A stretch of DNA of 64,000 nt from Pseudoalteromonas sp. T1lg23B (GTDB taxonomy: Bacteria > Pseudomonadota > Gammaproteobacteria > Enterobacterales > Alteromonadaceae), in contig NZ_PQBZ01000013.1 of assembly GCF_002964665.1 (NCBI RefSeq), forward strand, positions 372,001 through 436,000. Direction: 5' to 3'. How positions within the stretch are numbered: position 1 is the stretch's first letter; each line of letters opens with the position of its first letter. The translations under genes and the position numbers were made by a program. Shown here piece by piece: positions 46,011 through 54,169 of the stretch. The notes under the pieces are model-generated. The model searched no databases. It was given only the letters and a program-made list of their open reading frames with translations, and had not been told where the DNA came from.

Positions 46011-46349
46011 ATGCCACAAATCATCTTTTTACCCCATGAAGAGCTTTGCCCTGAAGGTGCCGCAATTGAAGCACCAAAAGGGCAAACGGTATTAGACGCC
46101 GCACTTAAAAATGGTATCAGTATTCCTCATGCCTGTGAAAAATCATGCGCCTGTACCACATGTCATATTATTGTGCGTGAAGGCTTTGATTCACTGGATG
46201 AAAGTGACGAGCTTGAAGACGATATGTTAGACAAAGCATGGGGCTTAGAAGCTGAATCGCGCCTAGGTTGCCAAGCCGTGATTGCGGATGAAGATCTCGT
46301 TGTTGAAATTCCAAAATATAATCTCAATATAGTGAACGAAGAGCACTAA
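46011..46349 (+). CDS. fdx: [2Fe-2S] ferredoxin Fdx (isc)
   Basis: This adrenodoxin-type ferredoxin supplies electrons for cluster assembly. The ligands are in HACEKSCACTTCHIIV plus a distal cysteine in RLGCQAVI. The 112 residues are normal. It starts 1 bp after hscA. No iscX follows, unlike E. coli; the operon ends at a terminator. Confidence 0.97.
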   Translation: MPQIIFLPHEELCPEGAAIEAPKGQTVLDAALKNGISIPHACEKSCACTTCHIIVREGFDSLDESDELEDDMLDKAWGLEAESRLGCQAVIADEDLVVEIPKYNLNIVNEEH

Positions 46350-46373
46350 TTGCCTCGCGCTATTTAGAGTAGT

Positions 46374-46402
46374 AAGCCACAGCAAATGCTGTGGCTTTTT
46401 TA
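46374..46402 (+). terminator. Rho-independent terminator of the isc operon
   Basis: AAGCCACAGC (46374-46383) and GCTGTGGCTT (46388-46397) form a 10-bp stem with loop AAAT, followed by TTTTTTAT. Confidence 0.93.
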
Positions 46403-46460
46403 TGTGTTCTCAGTGTCCAACAAGGTTCATTCATGACAAGGGTGAGAATACTGGGCTCGT

Positions 46461-46895
46461 CTATTTGAACTTCATTTTCTTCACGCCCTTATGTTGAAGT
46501 CGCGTGGCCTTTTTTAATAAGCTTTGAAATTTAGCGCAATCAAATTGATTGTGTTCGGGGCAATGAGCCACATGTTGTAAGGTATCACTGATAACACTTA
46601 GCAACTTAATGCTCCGCTCAATTTCCTCCGATTTTTCAAGCAGCCGTGAGCGGTCAATCTCAGTTGTTGTACCTGATTCGAGCAACACGCGTATTTCATC
46701 CAAAGAAAAACCAGCAAATTGCCCCAATGAAATTACTGATAGCTTTTCTAAAACATTGGCATTGAATATACGAGTTAGGCCCTTACGTCCTAGTGGTTTG
46801 ATCAGCCCTTTTTCTTCGTAATAACGAATGGTAGATGAAGGTAATCCTGAGCGTAATGATACCTGTTGTATATCTAATTCGGAGTGTGTGCTCAT
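46461..46895 (-). CDS. MerR-family regulator with CueR-like cysteine pair
   Basis: The 144-residue MerR regulator has an N-terminal winged HTH LDIQQVSLRSGLPSSTIRYY, then GLIKPLGRKGLTR, a long dimerisation helix, and a C-terminal loop with C112 and C120 in HCPEHNQFDC. The spacing and the inferred positions equal those of the Cu(I)-sensing loop of E. coli CueR (C112, C120), but the rest of the sequence is not clearly CueR, so the effector could be a metal, an oxidant or another thiol-reactive signal. ATG 46895 with GAGGT upstream is used; longer frames would run through the promoter. The start lies 6 bp from the dyad, so it likely controls itself and the divergent genes. Confidence 0.84.
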   Translation of the reverse strand: MSTHSELDIQQVSLRSGLPSSTIRYYEEKGLIKPLGRKGLTRIFNANVLEKLSVISLGQFAGFSLDEIRVLLESGTTTEIDRSRLLEKSEEIERSIKLLSVISDTLQHVAHCPEHNQFDCAKFQSLLKKATRLQHKGVKKMKFK

Positions 46896-46900
46896 AACTG

Positions 46901-46931
46901 TTGACCTCAAGTCGACTTGAAGTCTTAGTAT
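46901..46931 (+). promoter_or_regulatory. MerR-type promoter with 19-bp spacer and operator dyad
   Basis: TTGACC (-35, 46901-46906) and TAGTAT (-10, 46926-46931) are 19 bp apart, the overlong spacing found in MerR-activated promoters. The dyad ACCTCAAGTC/GACTTGAAGT (46904-46923, 9 of 10 pairs) fills the spacer. The promoter points away from the regulator, toward the small ORF and the cupin gene. Confidence 0.87.
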
Positions 46932-46964
46932 AGGTTTCATGGTATGTGACTTCAATAAGGTCCT

Positions 46965-47183
46965 ATGAAACAGCTTGCTCAAGTAAACGCTCAACATCCA
47001 AAGATAAAACCACACTGTGCTGCGTTAATCGCGCTAGCTTTATCGGCGTTGTTACCTTCAATAGCAGTAAGTAGTGTCAATCTCACATTGGTCCTATGTT
47101 GTGCATTAACCTTGCAATTTATCAGCAAAGCGACCAACGAAAAAAAACCAGCTAGACAGTATAACGTTTGGTATTTCAATTGA
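46965..47183 (+). CDS. Small putative membrane protein in the MerR-controlled unit
   Basis: The 72-residue protein contains one or two hydrophobic segments (about residues 18-34 and 38-53: CAALIALALSALLPSIAV, LTLVLCCALTLQF). AAGG lies 4 bp before ATG 46965. It begins 33 bp after the promoter's -10 and ends 20 bp before the cupin start, which supports a real first cistron. Homology is unknown, and a translated leader is an alternative. Confidence 0.45.
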   Translation: MKQLAQVNAQHPKIKPHCAALIALALSALLPSIAVSSVNLTLVLCCALTLQFISKATNEKKPARQYNVWYFN

Positions 47184-47203
47184 TTATATAGAGGTAAACC
47201 GTG

Positions 47204-47734
47204 ATGAAAAATACATTAAATGAAGTTATCAGTGACATTAAAAAACACTGGCGAGGGTTAGACTCTTACACAGTCGAGCATACCCGTACACAATTACAAA
47301 AATTGACTCACACTCCAGCACAGGAGCCATGGTTAGAGCGTTTATTTGCTGATAAACCACAGAGCCAAGAATTATATCGTGATGCAAAGCATGGCTTTAT
47401 CTTACTTGCCCATTTTGAAAAACAAGGCATGTACAGAGTGCCACACAATCACGGAGCAGGTTGGGTGTTTTACGCCCTACATAGCGGTGAAATGAGGGTG
47501 ACTAGTTATAAACAAATAACCAATCAAGATGGTTATACCGCGCTCGTTAGTCGTGGAGCCAATGTCATACAGTCATCTAGCGTAACGACTTATCTGCCTG
47601 GAGATATTCATGACACAGAATGTCTTTCAGATTGGGTGCTCATGTTTAGGTTAACAAGTTGCGACTTTCAAGAAGAAAAGCGTTCAGGGCGTCTAATTCA
47701 GTTTAAAGATCACACTCGAAAAGAATTGAGCTGA
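47204..47734 (+). CDS. Cupin-fold, cysteine-dioxygenase-like protein
   Basis: The 176-residue predicted metal-dependent cupin has candidate Fe ligands H81 and H83 in YRVPHNHGAGW and H136 in PGDIHDTECLS. The pattern G(x5)HxH agrees with the first motif of cysteine dioxygenases, but the usual downstream Glu is replaced, as in thiol-dioxygenase-like families of unknown substrate. ATG 47204 is favoured (GAGGT at 47191-47195); GTG 47201 is an alternative. The promoter is MerR-type, so expression responds to the neighbouring regulator. The reaction is not known. Confidence 0.75.
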   Translation: MKNTLNEVISDIKKHWRGLDSYTVEHTRTQLQKLTHTPAQEPWLERLFADKPQSQELYRDAKHGFILLAHFEKQGMYRVPHNHGAGWVFYALHSGEMRVTSYKQITNQDGYTALVSRGANVIQSSSVTTYLPGDIHDTECLSDWVLMFRLTSCDFQEEKRSGRLIQFKDHTRKELS

Positions 47735-48333
47735 ATAATTCAGGTGGGCTTCTAAATAGCCTTTATCACTTCGAACTGCAGAGAATAACTGGTTTTGTAA
47801 GATATTTGGTAGTTGAAACTTCAAAGTACCATTTGAATATCGCTAACGAGTATTGATCAAAAGCAGCATACAGCATAAAAACTGAATAATCAGCTAAGAA
47901 GCGGTAACCAAAAGGCTAGCGCTTTTCTCTTGTGTAATAGAAACAATGTGTATGTAAATTTTTTTGCTTATTCGTTTTACAATAAGCTAGAAATTGAACA
48001 CATGACTCGCTAATTTGCATTGATACTACTCTATATAAATTCAATGAAATTAATATGATAGTGTAGTTATAGCGAAAATAGAAACAAAAATAATTTAAGT
48101 AGATGTTGAAAATCATGGTCGGGTCTTACGCTGCTATAACTTATCAATCTCACTGACATGGGGGCTTACTTTCGCTACCTCTCACTTCAATAAGTAGTTT
48201 TAAAGTGATAGGCAGGCGGTATGAGTCGGCCAAGTTTGTTCAAATGCTGGTTTAAGATTAGTATTACATCATTGGACAGATAAATATAAACCGCAGTGAA
48301 AGCTACGGTTTTTGTGTTTTTATGAGGTGAGAG
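47735..48333. other. AT-rich intergenic region
   Basis: This is 599 bp with no convincing gene. A 66-codon minus-strand frame at 47916-48116 is AT-driven and lacks a ribosome binding site. The only notable structure is a hairpin with a T-run just before the aldehyde dehydrogenase (listed separately). Confidence 0.5.
48288..48325 (+). terminator. Terminator-like hairpin before the aldehyde dehydrogenase gene
   Basis: AAACCGCAG (48288-48296) pairs with CTACGGTTT (48303-48311) except for one mismatch, and is followed by TTTTGTGTTTTT and then the GAGGTGAGAG ribosome binding site. Either it ends a short leader transcript or the gene's mRNA starts inside or upstream of it, as in attenuation. Confidence 0.55.
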
Positions 48334-49767
48334 ATGAGTTTATTAGAAGGACTAGAGCATTCATTGATTGCAGGTGAGCCTTATCACACAGAGCAACATT
48401 TCTCGGTTTTGAACCCTGCTACAGGTGAGCAGTTGGCGTATGTTAGTGAGGTTGATGCACGAGGTACATCACTGGCGCTGCGCTCTGCTACAGACACATT
48501 TGAAACGTTAAAAACAACGAGTGCTAAACAGCGCAGTGAGGTTTTATGGCGTTGGTATGAGCTGATGATGGAAAATAAGCCGCTGCTTGCTCGCTTACTG
48601 ACACAAGAGCAAGGTAAACCACTCAAAGAAGCAATGGCAGAGGTAGACTACGCTGCTGGATATATTCAGTGGTATAGCGAACAAGCCAAGCGTAGCTATG
48701 GTGAGATTATTCCAGCCAACGATACTCAACATCAGTTAAGCGCAATAAAGCAAGGTGTTGGTGTTGTACTTGGTATCACGCCATGGAACTTTCCATTGGC
48801 AATGATCACGCGTAAGGTCGCTCCAGCGTACGCCGCTGGGTGTAGTTTCATTTTGAAACCATCGGAACAAACACCGCTGTCTGCATTGGCACTGGCTCAA
48901 CTTGCTTTACAAGCTGGGATGCAAAAAGGTGCTTTTCAGGTGTTATTGACATCTGATTCTGAGGGGTTAATCAAACCACTGTGCCAGAACACCAATATCC
49001 GTAAGCTTACATTTACCGGCTCGACGCAGGTAGGTCGTATTTTACTTGAGCAATGTGCGAGTACAATCAAACGCACTTCCATGGAGCTTGGCGGTAATGC
49101 ACCCTTTATAGTTTTTGAGTCCGCTAATTTAGATGAAGCTGTTACAGGCTTGATGGCTGCAAAGTTTCGTAATGCGGGGCAGACTTGTGTGGCCGCAAAT
49201 CGTATTTTGCTGCAACAAGGTGTTGAGACCGAGTTCCTGCCGCGTTTTATAGAAGCTGTGGATAAGCTTGTTGTGGGCGATGGCCTAGAAGAAGGTGTGG
49301 ACATTGGCCCATTGATCAGCCATGAGGCCAAAGAAAAAGCACAAAAGCTCATTGATGACGCGATTAAAAAAGGGGCCGAGGTTGCTTACCAAGGTAAACA
49401 GCAAGCAGGTCTGTTTATGGCACCGATTATATTAACGGGTGTAACCTCACAGATGGCAATTGCAAACCAAGAAGTGTTTGCCCCAGTCGTGAGCATTATG
49501 TCATTTTCTGATGAATCAGAAGCTATAAGGATGGCCAATAGTGTTGAAGAAGGCTTAGCAGCATACTTTTATTCTCAGGATGTGTCGCAAATACATAGAG
49601 TGTCCACATCCTTGGAGTATGGCATGGTGGGTATTAACGAAGGTATGGTGTCTAACCCTGTGGCCCCATTTGGTGGCGTAAAGCAATCGGGTATGGGTAA
49701 AGAGGGCGGCCATCAAGGTTTGGATGAATATTTAGTGGTAAAATACCTTTGTCAAAAGTTTGATTAG
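48334..49767 (+). CDS. NAD(P)-dependent aldehyde dehydrogenase, succinate-semialdehyde type
   Basis: This 477-residue aldehyde dehydrogenase has cofactor and catalytic residues TPWNFPLAM (N151), FTGSTQVGR, the general base E251 in MELGGNAPF and the nucleophile C285 in NAGQTCVAANR. The overall similarity (MSLLEGLEHS-type N-terminus, GGVKQSGMGKEGG near the end) is to GabD-type semialdehyde dehydrogenases, but no gabT or other GABA gene is nearby. ATG 48334 with GAGGTGAGAG is a good start. The substrate is uncertain. Confidence 0.9.
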   Translation: MSLLEGLEHSLIAGEPYHTEQHFSVLNPATGEQLAYVSEVDARGTSLALRSATDTFETLKTTSAKQRSEVLWRWYELMMENKPLLARLLTQEQGKPLKEAMAEVDYAAGYIQWYSEQAKRSYGEIIPANDTQHQLSAIKQGVGVVLGITPWNFPLAMITRKVAPAYAAGCSFILKPSEQTPLSALALAQLALQAGMQKGAFQVLLTSDSEGLIKPLCQNTNIRKLTFTGSTQVGRILLEQCASTIKRTSMELGGNAPFIVFESANLDEAVTGLMAAKFRNAGQTCVAANRILLQQGVETEFLPRFIEAVDKLVVGDGLEEGVDIGPLISHEAKEKAQKLIDDAIKKGAEVAYQGKQQAGLFMAPIILTGVTSQMAIANQEVFAPVVSIMSFSDESEAIRMANSVEEGLAAYFYSQDVSQIHRVSTSLEYGMVGINEGMVSNPVAPFGGVKQSGMGKEGGHQGLDEYLVVKYLCQKFD

Positions 49768-49858
49768 CGCATTTTTCGCAATGGCTTTTCATTGATCACA
49801 AAGAGCGATAAACTTTTGTGCTGGATTACTTTTTTCTTTCAAGCTAGGAGCAAAACCA

Positions 49859-50731
49859 TTGCAACAAGTAGATTCGCCCATGTTGGTGGTTTTGGCTGCT
49901 GGGCTTGGTAGCCGCTTTGGTGGTGGTAAACAAATCGCACTGTTACCAAATATAAATCGGACTATCATGGAGTTAAGCATCGAAGATGCTTATAAAGCAG
50001 GTATCCGTGAGGTGGTCTTAGTTATAAATGGGCAGATAAAAGCTGTGGTAGAGCAGGACATTTTACCTCGTTTGCCGACTCAGATGCAGATAACCTTGGT
50101 TGAGCAAAGCATATCTCAAGTTCCTAAACAGTTTGCCAGTTACGCAGTACCAAGACAAAAACCGTGGGGAACGGGGCATGCTTTGCTGTGTGCCAAAGCA
50201 CAAATAAATAAGCCTGCGATAGTGATCACTGCCGATGATTACTACGGTCCAAAAGCGTATCAACAAATGGTAGAGCATTTTCAAAGGCACCCCGATAATA
50301 TGGCGATGGTGGCATACCCGTTAGTGAAAACCTTGTCTCAGTTAGGAGGAGTCAACAGGGGAATATGTCAGCTAAATGGGAGTAAATTAACCAGTGTTAA
50401 AGAGTACACCGATATTTGTCAGACTACACAGGGAATTGTCGGTCGCTATAAAGGGCAACAGCAACGACTCCCCGCATCAGCGCTAGCATCGATGACTTTT
50501 TGGGGCATAACACCTGAGCTACTCGATAGTTTAGAATTAGGCTTTGAGGAATTCCTAAGGAATTATGACAACGGTGTCAAAAAAGAGTATTATTTACCAA
50601 ATTGTATTGAACAATGCATCGTATCAAGGAATATGGATTTGATTGTCTATTCAGCCGAAGATCATTGGTATGGCGTTACGTTTAAAGAAGAATTAGCAGC
50701 GGTGGCAGGAAAAATAAATGAACAACGCTAA
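49859..50731 (+). CDS. Nucleotidyltransferase (NDP-sugar synthase-like)
   Basis: This glycosyltransferase-A-fold NTP transferase (290 aa) opens LVVLAAGLGSRFGGGKQIAL, the nucleotide-binding loop, and keeps an acidic ITADDYYGP and a C-terminal KEEYY-like region. It probably uses NTP and a sugar-1-phosphate or related phosphate to make an NDP-sugar and PPi, but the sugar cannot be read from the sequence. TTG 49859 is the start (AGGAG at 49846-49850). It overlaps the start of the sugar kinase gene by 14 bp, which suggests a shared pathway (kinase followed by activation). Confidence 0.8.
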   Translation: MQQVDSPMLVVLAAGLGSRFGGGKQIALLPNINRTIMELSIEDAYKAGIREVVLVINGQIKAVVEQDILPRLPTQMQITLVEQSISQVPKQFASYAVPRQKPWGTGHALLCAKAQINKPAIVITADDYYGPKAYQQMVEHFQRHPDNMAMVAYPLVKTLSQLGGVNRGICQLNGSKLTSVKEYTDICQTTQGIVGRYKGQQQRLPASALASMTFWGITPELLDSLELGFEEFLRNYDNGVKKEYYLPNCIEQCIVSRNMDLIVYSAEDHWYGVTFKEELAAVAGKINEQR

Positions 50732-51857
50732 TAATGAGAGTGAAAGACTCTTCAGTTGTATGCCATTAGTCAATGAGGTTAGTATGGAAAATCGTGCAGT
50801 AGCGGCACACCTATCACAGCAGTTTGGACTTCAGGGTGAGCAGCCTGTCATGAATCCAATTGGCAATGGACACATTAATACCACAATGTTACTCAAAGAT
50901 ACCAAGCAAGCTGTGGTTGTCCAAAAACTCAATACCGATGTATTCCCTCATCCAGAACAACTGGTAGAGAATGCACGAGCTATTGAGCAACACTTATCAG
51001 ATAAAGTGGTGCAAGGTGAGTATAATTTAAATATTATTAAACACTTACCAACCGTAGAAAATGAGTATTTGGTTAACCATAACGGTGGTGTATGGCGTGC
51101 ATTAGAGTTCATTGGTGGCAGTTATAGTGAAGATGTTGTTGATTCAACGAGTAAGGCGCAAACAGCTGCAAACGCGTTTGGTCAATTTGCCAAGGCACTT
51201 GAAGATTTTGAAGCTCAGCAATTACATCATGTGATCCCTGATTTTCACAATCTTGCTAAGCGCATAGAGACATTCAAAGAGACCGTGCTCCATGACAACC
51301 ATGAGCGTGTGCAATTATGTCGTGATGAAATTGCGTTTTGTCAGTCTCAGTTTGATTTAGCCCAAGAACTGCAAGTACTTCTTAAGTCGATTCCACTGCG
51401 TCCTTGCCATAACGACACCAAAATTAATAACATGCTGTTTTGTACTAAAACTAATCAAGGTAAAGCCGTGATCGATATGGATACCTGTATGCCGGGTTAT
51501 TGGTTATTTGATTTTGGTGACATGGTACGCACCTTCTGCTCACCAGAAGCGGAAGACTCTCTCAACCTAGAAAATGTAGTGGTTCGAGAGGAAATATTTT
51601 CAGCTATCGTAAAGGGTTATGTAGAGCCGTTGGCAGATACTTTGACGGAGCAAGAAAAAAGCAGCTTCTTATTGGGTGCTAAAGTCATGCCATTTATGAT
51701 TGGCTTGCGGTTTTTAACGGACTATTTGGACGGCGATAATTATTTTGCTGTGCATAGAGATCAGCATAATCTTCAGCGTGCTCGCAATCAATTTAAGCTA
51801 TATCAAGATGTGTTGGCCAAGGAGCGGAGGCTGAAGGAAATTTTGGCTCAATACTGA
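50718..51857 (+). CDS. NahK-like anomeric sugar kinase (APH family)
   Basis: This aminoglycoside-phosphotransferase-fold kinase has about 379 aa. The GNGHINTTMLL loop near the N-terminus and the catalytic LRPCHNDTKINNMLF with DMDTCMPGYWLFDFGD (metal-binding D) match N-acetylhexosamine 1-kinases (NahK) more than aminoglycoside or choline kinases. Likely products are GlcNAc-1-P or GalNAc-1-P, but this is inference. ATG 50718 has AGGA 7 bp before it; ATG 50784 with GAGG would give a NahK-like N-terminus and is a realistic alternative. A very strong terminator overlaps the stop codon. Confidence 0.78.
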   Translation: MNNANNESERLFSCMPLVNEVSMENRAVAAHLSQQFGLQGEQPVMNPIGNGHINTTMLLKDTKQAVVVQKLNTDVFPHPEQLVENARAIEQHLSDKVVQGEYNLNIIKHLPTVENEYLVNHNGGVWRALEFIGGSYSEDVVDSTSKAQTAANAFGQFAKALEDFEAQQLHHVIPDFHNLAKRIETFKETVLHDNHERVQLCRDEIAFCQSQFDLAQELQVLLKSIPLRPCHNDTKINNMLFCTKTNQGKAVIDMDTCMPGYWLFDFGDMVRTFCSPEAEDSLNLENVVVREEIFSAIVKGYVEPLADTLTEQEKSSFLLGAKVMPFMIGLRFLTDYLDGDNYFAVHRDQHNLQRARNQFKLYQDVLAKERRLKEILAQY

Positions 51858-51891
51858 TACAAAAAAAGCGCTGCGGCGCTTTTTTTGTATC
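51856..51891 (+). terminator. Strong rho-independent terminator
   Basis: GATACAAAAAAAGCGC (51856-51871) and GCGCTTTTTTTGTATC (51876-51891) form a perfect 16-bp stem with a 4-base loop, starting within the kinase stop codon. The right arm supplies the T-run. It should separate the kinase transcript from the GH109 gene. Confidence 0.93.
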
Positions 51892-51994
51892 ACGCGAATT
51901 ATCTTGGGTGGTGGTTACTTAGTCGCATTCCTTTTTGCATTACTCTTACTATGAGGTAGCGTGCAATAGAAGTATCTTTTAAGGAACAATAATA

Positions 51995-53377
51995 ATGACA
52001 AAAATGAATCGTCGAGATTTTCTTAAAGCGGCGGGCAGTGCTGTGGGGGCTACTGCGATTGCAGGGGCGGCTTTAACGGGGTGCGCGCAAAAAACTGGGG
52101 AGTCGGTTCCAGCGCGTCAGGGACAATCTGTGATGGGGTTGGTTACTGAAAAACTGGATATTGTCAGAGTGGGTTTTATCGGTGTGGGCCAACGTGGCTA
52201 TGGTCATGTAAAGCGAATGAGTAAGATAGATGGCGCACAAATTGTGGCTATTTGTGATACTCATCAGGAGGTACTTGAGCGCGCTGTTGGATATTTGACT
52301 GAACAAGGTCAAACAAAACCCGCGACATATACGGGTGCTGAGTTGGCTTATCAAGATTTATTGGCACGCGATGATATCGATATTGTCATCATTTCTACAC
52401 CATGGAAATGGCATGCGCCAATGGCTATCGATACAATGAATAGTGGTAAACATGCCTTTGTGGAAGTGCCGTTGGCGCTTACAGTTGAAGAAATGTGGGA
52501 CATAGTAAACACCGCTGAACGCACCCAGCGCCATTGTATGATGATGGAGAATGTTAACTATGGCCGTGATGAACTGATGGTGTTAAATATGGTTCGTCAG
52601 GGATTGTTTGGTGAATTACTTCATGGCGAGGCTGCGTATATCCATGAATTACGCTGGCAAATGAAGGAAGTTGAACACAAAACGGGTTCATGGCGCACGG
52701 ATTGGCATAGTAAACGCAACGGTAACCTGTATCCCACTCATGGTTTAGGTCCTGTATCTCAATATATGAATATTAACCGAGGTGACAGATTTGACTATTT
52801 AACGTCTATGAGTTCACCTGCGTTAGGACGCGCGGCATATGCTCAGCGTGAGTTTTCACCTGAACATAAACGCAATCAGACCAAATACATATCGGGTGAT
52901 ATGAATACCACGCTGATCAAAACCGTCAAGGGGCGCAGTATTATGGTACAGCATGATACAACCACGCCAAGACCGTACTCAAGGCACAATCTTATTCAAG
53001 GTACCAATGGAGTATTTGCGGGATTCCCTAATCGTATTGCGCTGGAGCAGGGCAGTGAGACCAGCTTCCATGAGTGGGACTATAATATGGACGGTTGGTA
53101 TGCTAAATACGATCATCCACTTTGGATACGGATGGGTGAGGAAGCACAGCGCAATGGCGGACACGGTGGCATGGATTTTCTAATGTTCTGGCGTATGATT
53201 TATTGCCTACGCAATGGTGAACCTTTGGATCAGGATGTGTATGACGGAGCCGCGTGGTCAGTGATCTCTCCATTATCGGTTTTATCGGTTTCTAAGCGCA
53301 GCGCATCTATTGATATTCCTGACTTTACGCGCGGGGCATGGCAGCAAGGAAAACCATTAGGCATTATTGGCGCTTGA
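51995..53377 (+). CDS. GH109 glycosidase (NAD-dependent alpha-N-acetylgalactosaminidase family)
   Basis: This is a Tat-exported member of glycoside hydrolase family 109 (460 aa), which uses NAD+ as a cofactor in a redox-type hydrolysis of alpha-GalNAc linkages. The Tat motif is RRDFLKAAG at 6-14; the Rossmann loop is [13 protein letters not shown]; the family-typical [10 protein letters not shown] holds Y246 and H249. The end has [20 protein letters not shown] and [17 protein letters not shown] cysteine at position 30 (ALTGC) could also make it a Tat lipoprotein. It follows a terminator, so it has its own promoter. Substrate specificity beyond GalNAc-type glycans cannot be decided here. Confidence 0.88.
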   Translation: MTKMNRRDFLKAAGSAVGATAIAGAALTGCAQKTGESVPARQGQSVMGLVTEKLDIVRVGFIGVGQRGYGHVKRMSKIDGAQIVAICDTHQEVLERAVGYLTEQGQTKPATYTGAELAYQDLLARDDIDIVIISTPWKWHAPMAIDTMNSGKHAFVEVPLALTVEEMWDIVNTAERTQRHCMMMENVNYGRDELMVLNMVRQGLFGELLHGEAAYIHELRWQMKEVEHKTGSWRTDWHSKRNGNLYPTHGLGPVSQYMNINRGDRFDYLTSMSSPALGRAAYAQREFSPEHKRNQTKYISGDMNTTLIKTVKGRSIMVQHDTTTPRPYSRHNLIQGTNGVFAGFPNRIALEQGSETSFHEWDYNMDGWYAKYDHPLWIRMGEEAQRNGGHGGMDFLMFWRMIYCLRNGEPLDQDVYDGAAWSVISPLSVLSVSKRSASIDIPDFTRGAWQQGKPLGIIGA

Positions 53378-53388
53378 GAGGTCGAGTG

Positions 53389-53889
53389 ATGAAACTACCT
53401 ACACTTTTTATAGTCAGTACTTTGTTACTGAGTTCGTGTGCTGTACAAACAACTGGGCCATCGCTTGAACAAACTGTAAATCGGTATATAGAAGTGTTTA
53501 AGCAGCGGACAGATTTTGACAAATTTTTGTCATTCTATGATGAACAAGCGCAGCTGGAAGATATGGTTTATGGTCACTATGCTGCGAACCGCGCTGGGAT
53601 CGAAAAGTTTTATGCTTGGCCGCAAAGTCGAGTCACGGTCTTGGATAACAAGCCCTTGTTTACAGTTGAGCAGAAAATTATCGATCAGCAGCAGCGCGTG
53701 GCAATTGTATCTGGTCAGTTTCATCGCTTTGATTTTGGAGGCAAAACTCTTGGTCCTTGGCGCTTTTTAATTAAGCTGCAATTCAACGAGCGTGGCCTTA
53801 TTACATACCAACAGGACTGGATAAACTATACACCTAAAACCATGGTGAGTAATGGGGAAAACCTTAAATTCCAAAGCGTTAGATATTAG
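53389..53889 (+). CDS. Lipoprotein with NTF2/SnoaL-like pattern
   Basis: The 166-residue lipoprotein has a lipobox LLLSSC near the N-terminus (MKLPTLFIVSTLLLSSCAVQ) and a predicted SnoaL/NTF2-like cone fold (NRYIEVFKQRTDFDKFLSFY, then Trp- and Phe-rich strands GPWRFLIKLQF). It is probably anchored to the outer-membrane inner face. ATG 53389 has GAGAGG upstream and lies 11 bp after the GH109 stop, so it may be co-transcribed and could assist the same pathway. No enzymatic residues are recognised. Confidence 0.7.
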   Translation: MKLPTLFIVSTLLLSSCAVQTTGPSLEQTVNRYIEVFKQRTDFDKFLSFYDEQAQLEDMVYGHYAANRAGIEKFYAWPQSRVTVLDNKPLFTVEQKIIDQQQRVAIVSGQFHRFDFGGKTLGPWRFLIKLQFNERGLITYQQDWINYTPKTMVSNGENLKFQSVRY

Positions 53890-53920
53890 GTTGTGATGTT
53901 TGATAAATATTGGAGTTATG

Positions 53921-54169
53921 ATGAAACTATCAGTGGAAATTAGTAAATACCCATTGCATGTAGATTATGTGCCATTTATTAAAGACTTTATTGAACGTCT
54001 TAAAGCACATCAAGAACTGAAAGTGATTAGCAATAGCATGTCTACTCAAGTGTTTGGCGATTATGATGTGGTGATGAGCCAATTGCAAAAGCATATGAAA
54101 CGCTCTTTTGAAGAGTATGGAAAAATCGTGTTTGTATGTAAATTTATCAGTGGTGATCTGTCAGCCTGA
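53921..54169 (+). CDS. Small thiamine-binding/YqgV-like protein
   Basis: The 82-residue protein resembles the MTH1187/YkoF-type thiamine-binding family (PF01910): SVEISKYPLHVDYVPFIKDF, then MSTQVFGDYDVVMSQLQKHM and a final strand KIVFVCKFISGDLSA. It lacks a signal peptide. ATG 53921 has GGAG 6 bp upstream; ATG 53918 is possible. It overlaps the pnuC start by 1 bp (TGATG) and is probably translated with it. It forms a unit with the transporter and kinase that follow, which suggests vitamin salvage. Confidence 0.7.
   Translation: MKLSVEISKYPLHVDYVPFIKDFIERLKAHQELKVISNSMSTQVFGDYDVVMSQLQKHMKRSFEEYGKIVFVCKFISGDLSA

Noticed and set aside
46991..47179. A 62-codon minus-strand frame opposite the small hydrophobic ORF
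   Set aside because: It has no ribosome binding site and runs against the promoter that clearly points right; the plus-strand frame is better placed.
47916..48116. A 66-codon minus-strand frame in the AT-rich gap
   Set aside because: Composition is AT-driven (many Tyr, Asn and Ile), with no start signal or conserved feature.
50718..51857. An antibiotic-resistance aminoglycoside kinase
   Set aside because: The fold is shared, but the GNGHINTT loop, the partner nucleotidyltransferase and the chromosomal context fit sugar kinases better.
53890..53920. A TPP riboswitch before the thiamine-like genes
   Set aside because: The gap is only 31 bp and lacks the conserved THI-element bases.
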